NCBI GenBank assembly: GCA_023427575.1
Contig: JAEZAY010000089.1
Location: 1-5,626, forward strand
Direction of reading: 5' to 3'
Length of the DNA: 5,626 nt
DNA from: Bacteroidota bacterium
GTDB lineage: Bacteria > Bacteroidota > Bacteroidia > Chitinophagales > Chitinophagaceae
Both the position numbers and the translations under genes were made by a program. Position 1 is the first letter of the stretch, and every line of letters starts with the position of its first letter. Below are positions 1 to 5,626 of this stretch, in pieces. The notes below the pieces were generated by a model that saw nothing but the letters and a program-made list of their open reading frames with translations, did no database searches and was not told where the DNA came from.

Positions 1-174
1 TTTGTTGCGTCTTACCATACCAATGCCATTAACAGGGGAAAACCCTGAATAGCACTCTATTGCCTTTACAAACAATAAAACACTCTGCAAAGGCTAATTT
101 TAGTCATATATTTTCAGGAAAAAAAGTGGAAGGGGTTATGTTGAAAGAATGTAGATACAATATAGTACATTAAT

Positions 175-224
175 ATACATAGGTTTATGTATTTTTTCCG
201 CGTTGATATTCCCGGAAAGGGAAT
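175..224 (+). other. Cluster of small dyads, two mutually exclusive
   Basis: Three short inverted repeats lie side by side. The first is ATACAT (175-180) with ATGTAT (187-192), followed by a T run to 197. The second pairs TTTCCG (195-200) with CGGAAA (213-218). The third pairs ATTCCC (208-213) with GGGAAT (219-224). The second and third share 213-218, so only one can form at a time. The first resembles a weak AT-rich terminator or an operator. The stems are only 6 bp, and such short dyads arise by chance in AT-rich DNA, so a function is speculative. Confidence 0.3.
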
Positions 225-561
225 GGTTTGGACTCCGTTCTTTCATTTCTTTCTCAAAGTTTTATTACTTTGCAGCCGTTTTTAAAAATGTGCCGACTCA
301 TGAAACCTGTAGAGTATTCCTATGTCCTGTCGCAACTGGCTGGTTTTTATAGCTTTTGGGATGATGGATATTTATACGATTGCTCCCGGCCGCCTCTAAA
401 CCTTAAAACCAATGACCCGCATAGATTGTACCTGTAATGGAGTACTTCGTGGTATAAAAATGCACCCAAAGGTTTGGAATATCGCAGCATCCCGGTTTCT
501 CCGGTTCGTTTCCTTTCTGATTATTACACCGTCTTTGTATAAAAGAAGTAGAAATAACGCT

Positions 562-598
562 TTTCCCCTGATGGGAGATTTGTTCCCATCGGGCGAAA
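562..598 (+). promoter_or_regulatory. Strong leader stem-loop, function unknown
   Basis: Bases 567-576 pair with 584-593 over 10 positions; only T569-G591 is a wobble, and the inner arms are GATGGGA and TCCCATC. A single C-C mismatch (566/594) is followed by four more pairs (TTTC 562-565 with GAAA 595-598). The loop is the 7 bases GATTTGT. The total is 14 pairs in 15 positions, well above what I would expect by chance in a segment of this size. No T run follows on either strand, so it is not a standard intrinsic terminator. It could be a regulatory or stabilising RNA element of the transcript feeding the antiterminator gene, a protein-binding dyad, or a small palindromic repeat. The structure is visible in the sequence; its role is not known. 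Confidence 0.6.
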
Positions 599-646
599 CC
601 GGCATTTGTATGAACCCTGCTAAAAACAGATTCTGCCACAAAATCA

Positions 647-659
647 CAGGCCTGGCCTG
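647..659. other. Perfect 13-base dyad CAGGCCTGGCCTG
   Basis: CAGGCC (647-652) and GGCCTG (654-659) are exact reverse complements around a central T. The arms are too close for a full RNA hairpin, so it would behave as a DNA dyad (operator-like) or a 4-bp stem. A single small GC-rich dyad may be chance. Confidence 0.2.
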
Positions 660-668
660 CGGTTCGCC

Positions 669-701
669 GGATCGCGGGATTTCAATACCAGCGCGGTTTT
701 T
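669..701 (+). terminator. Weak terminator-like hairpin in the leader
   Basis: Bases 671-676 (ATCGCG) can pair with 692-697 (CGCGGT), including one T-G wobble, around a 15-base loop. Two more wobbles (669/699, 670/698) could extend it. A run of five T (697-701) overlaps and follows the 3' arm. This is the only GC-containing hairpin with a T run in the leader, so it is a candidate attenuation point. The core is short and the loop long, so efficiency would be low. Confidence 0.2.
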
Positions 702-871
702 AGGAGTCCGGTACAGATTTATACTTATAACATTCCCCGATTCTTCAAAATATATTCTAAGCCCTGAAAACAATCTGGTAACAAATTTGCCATGGGGCAG
801 ATGAGTTTTGTTTTTTAGCTGAGGAAGGAATTTGTAGGAAAGGGATGCAGGTAGAAGGTTTTAAGTCTGAT

Positions 872-926
872 TTTTTTCGGTTATGTGACTGAGGTGGCGA
901 AGCCATGCGATTAAAAGCCGGAAAAA
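872..926 (+). promoter_or_regulatory. Nested stem-loop just before the antiterminator gene (ops-like candidate)
   Basis: An outer stem pairs 872-882 (a T run then CGGTT) with 916-926 (AGCCGG then an A run): 11 pairs, two of them G-U. Inside it is a tight hairpin, TGGC (895-898), loop GAA, GCCA (902-905). The element ends 28 bases before the start codon at 955. The bases after the inner hairpin fit the RNA-polymerase pause consensus (G at -10, TG at -3/-2, pyrimidine at -1, G at +1) with C908 as -1, G909 as +1 and G899 as -10. NusG paralogues such as RfaH load at paused polymerase on a short hairpin-forming ops element, so this is a plausible recruitment or translation-control site. The pairing is seen in the sequence; the loading role is inference, and part of the outer stem is only A-T pairing. 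Confidence 0.4.
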
Positions 927-954
927 CGCATTCGTAATAAAAAGCAGCATTCAA

Positions 955-1440
955 ATGGTCTGGTACGCGGTATATACAAAACCGAGATGGGAGAAAAAAG
1001 TGGCCGGCCTTTTTGAAAGATCCGGAATTGAACATTATTGTCCGCTGAACAAGGTCAAAAAGCAGTGGAGCGACCGCAAAAAAATAGTTCTTGAACCACT
1101 GTTCACTTCCTATGTTTTTGTACACATCGATCCCGCGAACCAACTGGCAGTGCGGCAAACAGAGGGTGTTTTAAACTTTGTTTACTGGCTGGGCAAGCCG
1201 GCCATTGTGAGGGATGATGAAATTGAACTGATCAAACGTTTTCTCGACGAATATTCCAATGTTCGGGTGGAGCAGACGGAAATCAGCGAAAATGATAAGG
1301 TGAGAGTGATGGCGGGTCCACTGATGATGCGGGAAGGATCGGTAGTGGAAGTAAAAAACAAAACAGTTAAACTGCTTCTGCCAACCCTCGGGTTTACGCT
1401 GATAGCGGAAGTGGATAAAGGAAACGTAGAAAAGATCTGA
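955..1440 (+). CDS. upxY: UpxY-family transcription antiterminator (NusG paralogue)
   Basis: A 161-residue protein related to NusG and RfaH. These factors bind RNA polymerase and suppress pausing and termination, and UpxY proteins do so for the polysaccharide operon they head. Residues 1-98 form the NGN domain: it opens with WYAVYTKPRWEKK, the usual first strand and helix, and continues with the typical PLFTSYVFVHID stretch at 48-59. Residues 112-160 form a KOW-like domain (NDKVRVMAGPLMMREGSVVEV, read in two parts at 113-121 and 122-133). The length is close to other UpxY proteins. ATG 955 is chosen because it places the NGN domain at residue 2; there is no Shine-Dalgarno sequence. It is the first gene of the operon, 68 bases before the dehydrogenase. 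No UpxZ-type partner gene follows, unlike in Bacteroides fragilis loci. The identification is firm; the exact target operon is inferred from position. Confidence 0.93.
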   Translation: MVWYAVYTKPRWEKKVAGLFERSGIEHYCPLNKVKKQWSDRKKIVLEPLFTSYVFVHIDPANQLAVRQTEGVLNFVYWLGKPAIVRDDEIELIKRFLDEYSNVRVEQTEISENDKVRVMAGPLMMREGSVVEVKNKTVKLLLPTLGFTLIAEVDKGNVEKI

Positions 1441-1508
1441 ACCGTTTCCAGGCTTAAACCGAATTATTAACCAGTAAGAATAATCATAATCTACAACAGA
1501 CAATAAAA

Positions 1509-2792
1509 ATGGATCAACCAAAATTAGCAATCATCGGACTTGGATATGTAGGCCTTCCCCTCGCAGTGGCATTCGCACATAAATACCCGGTAATTGGATT
1601 TGATATAAACAAACAACGCGTAGGCGAACTGCAATCGGGCAGGGATCATACGCTTGAAGTAACGGAAGAGGAATTAAAATCGGTGATCCGGACGGATATC
1701 AACGCAAATGGCCTGTTTTGTACCTATGAGCTTGACAGGCTGCAGGAAGCAAATGTTTTTATCATTACCGTACCAACTCCGGTTGACCGTCATAACCGCC
1801 CCGACCTTACTCCTTTATATAAAGCAAGTGAAACGGTTGGGAAGGTGCTGAAAAAAGGCGATATCGTTATATATGAATCAACGGTTTACCCGGGAGTAAC
1901 CGAAGATGAATGTGTTCCCGTGCTGGAGAAAGTGAGCGGACTGGTATTTAACGAAGACTTTTTTTGCGGCTATTCTCCCGAGCGCATCAATCCCGGAGAT
2001 AAAGAACATACTGTTACCAAAATCAAAAAAGTAACTTCAGGATCTACGCCTGAATCAGCCCAGATCATTGATGATCTGTATAAAAGCATTATCACGGCGG
2101 GAACGCATCTGGCTTCCAGTATCAAGGTAGCGGAGGCGGCTAAAGTGATCGAAAATTCGCAGCGCGATATCAACATCGCCTTCGTAAATGAATTGTCGAA
2201 GATCTTTAATAAGCTTTCCATCGATACCCAGGAAGTGCTGGCGGCCGCATCTACCAAATGGAACTTTCTGGCTTTCAAGCCCGGGCTGGTTGGAGGACAT
2301 TGTATCGGCGTTGACCCTTATTACCTGGCTCAAAAAGCGCAGGAAGTGGGTTATCATCCGGAAATTATTCTGGCGGGCCGCCGCCTGAACGATTCCATGG
2401 GTTCGTACGTGGCCGATGAGGTAATTAAGCTGATGGTTCGCAAGGGAATTCAGGTGGTTGGAAGTCGTGCCCTGGTACTGGGTTTTACATTTAAAGAGAA
2501 TTGTCCCGATGTTCGTAACACCAAGGTGATCGATATTGTTCGCCATCTGGAAGAATATCATATTGATGTTGATATTTACGATCCCTGGGCTAAGCCGGAA
2601 GAAGTGCAACATGAGTATGGAGTAAGCTCCACGCAGGAAATCCCCGCGGGATGCCAGTATGATGCCGTTATCCTGGCGGTTGCGCACAAGGAGTTTACCT
2701 ATAAAATGATCAAAGGTCTTTGCCAGGATCAGTTTGTTTTATACGATGTAAAATCGCTTCTCGAAAAAGAACTGGTTGATGCCAGATTATAA
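1509..2792 (+). CDS. tviB: UDP-N-acetyl-D-hexosamine 6-dehydrogenase (TviB/WbpO type)
   Basis: A cytoplasmic NAD-dependent enzyme of the UDP-glucose/UDP-mannose dehydrogenase superfamily, 427 residues, full length. It should oxidise C6 of a UDP-N-acetylhexosamine in two steps to the uronic acid; TviB and WbpO act on UDP-GlcNAc or UDP-GalNAc. The N-terminal NAD fold begins with [12 protein letters not shown] (8-19, GxGxxG at 10-15). The conserved Glu lies in YESTVYPG (Glu123). The central domain carries Lys212 and Asn216 in AEAAKVIEN. The catalytic nucleophile is Cys265 in [12 protein letters not shown] (262-273). The C-terminal UDP-binding domain has [15 protein letters not shown] (325-339). 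All expected catalytic residues are present. The start at 1509 puts the Rossmann strand at residue 5 and follows an A-rich stretch. The epimerase follows after 55 bases, reproducing the tviB-tviC pairing. A UDP-ManNAc dehydrogenase (WecC-like) is the main alternative; the neighbouring 4-epimerase makes it less likely. Confidence 0.92.
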   Translation: MDQPKLAIIGLGYVGLPLAVAFAHKYPVIGFDINKQRVGELQSGRDHTLEVTEEELKSVIRTDINANGLFCTYELDRLQEANVFIITVPTPVDRHNRPDLTPLYKASETVGKVLKKGDIVIYESTVYPGVTEDECVPVLEKVSGLVFNEDFFCGYSPERINPGDKEHTVTKIKKVTSGSTPESAQIIDDLYKSIITAGTHLASSIKVAEAAKVIENSQRDINIAFVNELSKIFNKLSIDTQEVLAAASTKWNFLAFKPGLVGGHCIGVDPYYLAQKAQEVGYHPEIILAGRRLNDSMGSYVADEVIKLMVRKGIQVVGSRALVLGFTFKENCPDVRNTKVIDIVRHLEEYHIDVDIYDPWAKPEEVQHEYGVSSTQEIPAGCQYDAVILAVAHKEFTYKMIKGLCQDQFVLYDVKSLLEKELVDARL

Positions 2793-2847
2793 TAAGAACA
2801 ACCCGGTCAAACAAACGCATCGCGCTAAATAATTCCAACAAGCAGTT

Positions 2848-3843
2848 ATGTATAATACAAAATTTCACGATCAGGATTTATCCCGATACAGCTTCCTGGT
2901 TACCGGCGGCGCCGGTTTTATTGGTTCCAATCTGGTAGAATATCTTTTGAAATACGGAGCCGGCAAAGTGCGGGTGCTCGATAATTTCAGCACCGGTTCC
3001 AGAGGCAATCTGGAAGAATTTTTTTCCAATCCCGCATTTGAACTGATTGAAGGCGATATCCGCGATCTGGAAACCTGCCACCAGGCAGTGAAGGAAATTG
3101 ATTTTGTATCGCACCAGGCGGCGCTGGGCTCTGTTCCCCGTTCGATCAACGATCCCATTACTTCCAATGATGTAAATGTCAGCGGATTCCTGAATATGCT
3201 GGTTGCGGCCCGCGATGCAGGCGTTAAGCAATTTGTGTACGCCGCCAGCTCCAGTACCTATGGCGACCATCCCGGTTTGCCAAAAGTGGAGGATCTGATT
3301 GGAAATCCGCTTTCTCCCTATGCCGTTACCAAGCTGGTGAACGAGCTGTATGCGGGCGTATTTTCAAAAGTGTACGGATTTCATTCCATCGGCCTGCGAT
3401 ACTTTAATGTTTTCGGTCCGAAACAAAATCCAAAAGGGCCTTATGCGGCTGTAATCCCCCTGTTTGCACAGGCAGCAATCAATGGCCAGGCCCCGGTTAT
3501 TTTCGGCGATGGCGAGCAGTCGCGTGATTTCACGTTTGTGGAAAATGCGGTGCAGGCCAATCTCAGGTCCATGCTTGCAAAGAATCTCACCGAAAATACC
3601 GTCATTAATATCGCGGTAGGGGAAACCACCAGCCTGAACCAGCTTTGGGAAATGATCCGGAATCTTCATTCAATAGAACTTTCTCCCATTTATAAAGAAC
3701 CCCGGCGCGGCGACGTGCGGTATTCGCTGGCCGATATCAGCCGCGCGAAAAATCTGGTGGGTTACGATCCGCAGGTACGGTTTGAGGATGGACTGGCCAT
3801 TACATTCGAATGGTACAAATCGGCCGAAGCAGTTCCGGGATAA
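2848..3843 (+). CDS. tviC: UDP-N-acetylhexosamine C4-epimerase (TviC/WbpP type)
   Basis: An extended short-chain dehydrogenase/reductase of 331 residues that interconverts the 4-OH configuration of UDP-sugars using bound NAD: GlcNAc to GalNAc, or their uronic acids. The NAD-binding motif is [10 protein letters not shown] (19-28). The catalytic set is the Ser/Thr cluster in AASSSTYGD (132-140), Tyr158 and Lys162 in SPYAVTK, followed by [14 protein letters not shown] (183-191) and [10 protein letters not shown] (226-235) are typical of the family. [13 protein letters not shown] (286-298) aligns with the segment of E. coli GalE that carries Tyr299. Ser293 falls at that place, as the small Ser306 does in WbpP, and this is known to admit N-acetylated substrates. 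The roughly 15 residues before the Rossmann strand also fit the WbpP/TviC group. With the upstream dehydrogenase it should supply UDP-GalNAcA. The family call is firm; the exact substrate is inferred. Confidence 0.91.
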   Translation: MYNTKFHDQDLSRYSFLVTGGAGFIGSNLVEYLLKYGAGKVRVLDNFSTGSRGNLEEFFSNPAFELIEGDIRDLETCHQAVKEIDFVSHQAALGSVPRSINDPITSNDVNVSGFLNMLVAARDAGVKQFVYAASSSTYGDHPGLPKVEDLIGNPLSPYAVTKLVNELYAGVFSKVYGFHSIGLRYFNVFGPKQNPKGPYAAVIPLFAQAAINGQAPVIFGDGEQSRDFTFVENAVQANLRSMLAKNLTENTVINIAVGETTSLNQLWEMIRNLHSIELSPIYKEPRRGDVRYSLADISRAKNLVGYDPQVRFEDGLAITFEWYKSAEAVPG

Positions 3844-3858
3844 GCATTGCGGGGAGGA

Positions 3859-3880
3859 GGCCAAAACTTCGGTTTTTGCC
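3859..3880 (+). other. UUCG-capped intergenic hairpin
   Basis: GGC (3859-3861) pairs with GCC (3878-3880), a C-T mismatch follows, and AAAAC (3863-3867) pairs with GTTTT (3872-3876). The loop is TTCG closed by C-G, which is an exceptionally stable RNA tetraloop. It starts 15 bases after the epimerase stop codon and lies directly after the purine run GGGGAGGAGG (3851-3860). No T run follows on either strand, so it is not a normal terminator. It may protect or punctuate the mRNA between the sugar-nucleotide genes and the export genes. Its presence also argues against a coding start at 3810 for the next gene. Confidence 0.5.
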
Positions 3881-3941
3881 ATTACACACTGAAAAACAAC
3901 TAACTTCAAACTATCCATTTAATCACCATAAATACTTACGT

Positions 3942-4763
3942 GTGAAAAACAGAATTCCGGGAAATCTCCGTTATTATGCTCTGATTGCCATTGCAGGAAT
4001 TTTATTTGTGTCTTGCGGATCGCCTAAAAAATTGCAGTATTTCTCGGATTTACCCGATGAGGGTGTGGTGAATCTTCCGCCGATCAAAATGGAAGAGCGG
4101 ATAATACAGCCAAACGATGAGATCCTGATTGAGTTTGGCGCCCGCGACCCACAGGCAGCGGCCCCTTTTAATTCGATCAGCGGAACCAGCCCCGTAGTGG
4201 CGGGAGCCATTGATATTACGGCAACGCCTACCACCGGTGGCGGCGCGGCTCCCAACCGGGGGTATAAAGTAAATTCCCTTGGCCAGATCCAGCTTCCAAT
4301 CCTGGGTTATATCCGGGTTCAGGGAATGACAATGGAAAAATTGAAAGATTCGCTGTTAAACATGGTGGCCCCCTACCTGAAGGATCCAATGGTAGTAACC
4401 AATTTTGCCAATTATAATTTTACCGTTCTTGGTGAAGTTCTTCGCCCCGGCGGTTATAATCTGCCTCTCGAAAGAACCACCATCTTCGATGCACTCGGAG
4501 CAGCCGGTGATCTTACCCCCAACGGGAAAAGATTAAATGTGAGCATTTACCGCGACTATAACGGAAAACGGACCATCCAGCGCCTGGATATGACAAAAAA
4601 AGATTTCCTGAACAACCCCAGTGTATTCCAGATTCGTCATAACGACGTGGTCTATGTACAAATGAACCGCTCCAGACAGGCAACGGAGGACGCGCGTTTG
4701 TTAACGATGTTCACCAGCTTTGCGGTGAGTATCGTATCACTGATATTGACCCTGACAAATTAA
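3942..4763 (+). CDS. wza: Wza-type polysaccharide export outer-membrane lipoprotein
   Basis: An outer-membrane polysaccharide export (OPX) protein that forms the exit channel for the polymer. I choose GTG 3942 (273 residues) over ATG 3810, which would overlap the epimerase and add 44 residues of no protein character. From GTG there is a clean lipoprotein signal: basic MKNRIPGNLR, hydrophobic YYALIAIAGILFV (11-23), then SCGS with Cys25 as the lipidated residue. The mature protein begins with KLQYFSDLP, common in Bacteroidota OPX proteins. Residues 52-155 form the polysaccharide export domain, interrupted by a Gly/Thr/Ala/Pro-rich insert at about 81-106. Residues 159-208 form one SLBB domain (TVLGEVLRPGGYNLP). 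Residues 253-272 form a hydrophobic C-terminal helix, as expected for the Wza helical barrel. It is shorter than E. coli Wza and has one SLBB repeat. The next gene follows after 9 bases, so the two are probably translated together. Confidence 0.9.
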   Translation: MKNRIPGNLRYYALIAIAGILFVSCGSPKKLQYFSDLPDEGVVNLPPIKMEERIIQPNDEILIEFGARDPQAAAPFNSISGTSPVVAGAIDITATPTTGGGAAPNRGYKVNSLGQIQLPILGYIRVQGMTMEKLKDSLLNMVAPYLKDPMVVTNFANYNFTVLGEVLRPGGYNLPLERTTIFDALGAAGDLTPNGKRLNVSIYRDYNGKRTIQRLDMTKKDFLNNPSVFQIRHNDVVYVQMNRSRQATEDARLLTMFTSFAVSIVSLILTLTN

Positions 4764-4772
4764 AAATTAAAT

Positions 4773-5626
4773 ATGGATCAGACATTTATTGAAGAAAAAG
4801 AAGAAGCGGGACTTGATTTCAAGCGCTATTTCTCAAAACTACTGAGAAACTGGTACTGGATCGTTCTGAGCCTTCTGGTGTTTGGAGTGGCGGCATTCTT
4901 CTATCTGCGTTATAAAGTGGCGCTCTACAAAGTTTCTTCCACCATTCTAATCAACGCGGTGAAACCCGAGTTTGATCCTGTAAATATTCTAACCGCAGGA
5001 ACACTTAGTGGTGGTAAACAGGTTGAAAAAACCACCGACCTGGTAAATGAAATTTACATTATCCAGTCAACCGCCATGATTGGAAAAGTGGTAGACTCCA
5101 TGAAGCTGAATGTAAGCATTACCCAGTACGGACTGATTAAAAACCAGCCTTTTCTTCCCGATCATTTGCCCGTTACGGTAAGAGTTCGGAAATCCCGGCC
5201 TTCGAACCAGTCGCCCCTGTACAAGTTCACCCTGACTGAAACTGGTTACAGTCTGGAGGATGAAGGCAATAAGTTCAACGGTTTTTATGGTACCCCATTG
5301 GTGCTTAACAGCGATACATTATATGTTTCCCTGAAAGAAAATACCAATTCAGCGGATTTTAAATCGTATGGACTGCAGTTATTAAGCCGCCAGGCCACCA
5401 TCGGCCGTTACCTTGGCCGCCTGAGTGTTAGCCCGGTTCAGCGAGCCGGTGAAGGAATGCTGCAAATTGCCGTTAATGATGAAATTCCGGAAAGAGCAAA
5501 CCGTTTTATAAATGTTCTGATTCACTACTATAATATCAGCAATCTCCAGTTTCAAAGTTCATCCACCAAACTGGCTCTCGATTTTCTGAATGAAAGGGTG
5601 GCTGCCGTTAGCAAGGAACTCGACAA
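4773..5626 (+). CDS. wzc: Wzc-type chain-length determinant / tyrosine kinase, N-terminal part (truncated by window)
   Basis: An open frame of 284 codons plus two bases running off the window end without a stop. It should be the inner-membrane polysaccharide co-polymerase that docks under the Wza channel and sets chain length. Residues 1-25 are cytoplasmic and charged, with the typical FKRYFSKLLRNWYWI entry into the first membrane helix (about 27-45). The Wzz-type periplasmic domain follows, with YKVSSTILI (52-60), the NEIYIIQSTAMIGKVVDSM stretch (92-110), and an FYGTPL element (171-176) common in Bacteroidota homologues. From about 240 (RANRFINVLIHYYN onward) the sequence becomes helical, leading toward the periplasmic coiled coil. 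The second membrane helix, the GNVR region and any C-terminal tyrosine-kinase domain with Walker motifs lie outside the window, so kinase activity cannot be confirmed. The ATG follows an A/T-rich stretch 9 bases after the export gene. Confidence 0.9.
   Translation, partial: MDQTFIEEKEEAGLDFKRYFSKLLRNWYWIVLSLLVFGVAAFFYLRYKVALYKVSSTILINAVKPEFDPVNILTAGTLSGGKQVEKTTDLVNEIYIIQSTAMIGKVVDSMKLNVSITQYGLIKNQPFLPDHLPVTVRVRKSRPSNQSPLYKFTLTETGYSLEDEGNKFNGFYGTPLVLNSDTLYVSLKENTNSADFKSYGLQLLSRQATIGRYLGRLSVSPVQRAGEGMLQIAVNDEIPERANRFINVLIHYYNISNLQFQSSSTKLALDFLNERVAAVSKELD

Larger units (their letters stand above)
1..954. other. Long gene-free leader / intergenic region
   Basis: No reading frame here looks like a real protein. 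The open frames of 60-130 codons at 228-437, 412-804 and 396-773 (minus) overlap each other on both strands, show no recognisable domain, and are rich in Cys, Arg and Pro as expected from translated non-coding DNA. Bases 60-200 are AT-rich and contain small dyads, which would suit a promoter zone. I found no clean Bacteroidota promoter (a TTTG-type -33 box about 20 bases before TANNTTTG); every near match lacks its partner box. Several stem-loops are listed separately. Long untranslated leaders upstream of UpxY-type genes are established in Bacteroides capsule operons, where the antiterminator acts through the leader. That this segment is such a transcribed leader is inference. Confidence 0.6.

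Noticed and set aside
1..18. Possible start of a divergent minus-strand gene (ATG at 18-16, reading MVRRNK out of the window)
   Set aside because: Six codons are not enough to support a gene, and no promoter for it can be seen.
33..47. Small hairpin CAGGG-GAAAA-CCCTG
   Set aside because: The stem is only 5 bp and no T run follows; it could be the tail of an upstream terminator but cannot be supported.
141..187. Promoter candidates: TTGAAA at 141-146 with AT-rich -10-like boxes, and TAGGTTTA at 180-187 resembling the Bacteroidota -7 box
   Set aside because: Spacings are wrong (14 or 19 and more) or the -33 box is missing, so no promoter is assigned.
228..437. 69-codon open frame on the + strand
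   Set aside because: No recognisable domain and no translation signal; it could only be a leader peptide by speculation.
412..804. 130-codon open frame on the + strand, with a 125-codon frame opposite it (396-773, minus)
   Set aside because: They overlap on opposite strands, match no family I recognise, and the segment holds a strong stem-loop. The composition looks like translated non-coding DNA.
872..926. Known riboswitch (cobalamin, c-di-GMP, tetrahydrofolate) for the structured segment before upxY
   Set aside because: The conserved cores of these classes are absent; only generic pairing is present.
2055..2687. 210-codon open frame on the minus strand inside the dehydrogenase gene
   Set aside because: It is a shadow of the well-supported + strand gene with all catalytic motifs, and has no protein-family character.

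Overview
The window looks like the 5' end of an exopolysaccharide or capsule operon from a member of the Bacteroidota, most likely a Chitinophagaceae/Sphingobacteriia-type organism. This is inferred from gene content and translation signals only. A UpxY-type NusG paralogue leads the operon. The export lipoprotein has the Bacteroidota-style start of the mature chain (Cys-Gly-Ser, then KLQYFSDLP). The start codons follow A-rich stretches instead of Shine-Dalgarno sequences.

Layout: positions 1-954 hold no gene I can defend. The segment is AT-rich up to about 200. It contains several stem-loops, the best being a 14-bp stem at 562-598 and a nested structure at 872-926 that ends just before the first gene. 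Five genes then follow on the + strand: a UpxY-family antiterminator (955-1440), a TviB/WbpO-type UDP-N-acetylhexosamine 6-dehydrogenase (1509-2792), a TviC/WbpP-type UDP-N-acetylhexosamine 4-epimerase (2848-3843), a Wza-type outer-membrane export lipoprotein (GTG start at 3942, to 4763), and the first 284 codons of a Wzc-type inner-membrane chain-length/tyrosine-kinase protein (from 4773, cut by the window end). The gaps are 68, 55, 98 and 9 bases. None holds a convincing terminator, so the five genes probably form one transcript. A UUCG-capped hairpin sits in the 98-base gap between the sugar-nucleotide genes and the export genes.

How they work together: the UpxY protein is expected to load on RNA polymerase in the leader and carry it through the long operon. 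The dehydrogenase and epimerase together match the pathway that turns UDP-GlcNAc into UDP-GalNAcA (the Vi-antigen and Pseudomonas O6 route), so the polymer probably contains an N-acetylhexosaminuronic acid. The Wza-type and Wzc-type proteins form the envelope-spanning export and length-control machine. Glycosyltransferases, flippase and polymerase would lie beyond 5626.

I see no mobile element, tRNA, rRNA or CRISPR array. The coding part belongs to known families. The least explained material is the structured leader of up to about 950 bases and the intergenic hairpin.
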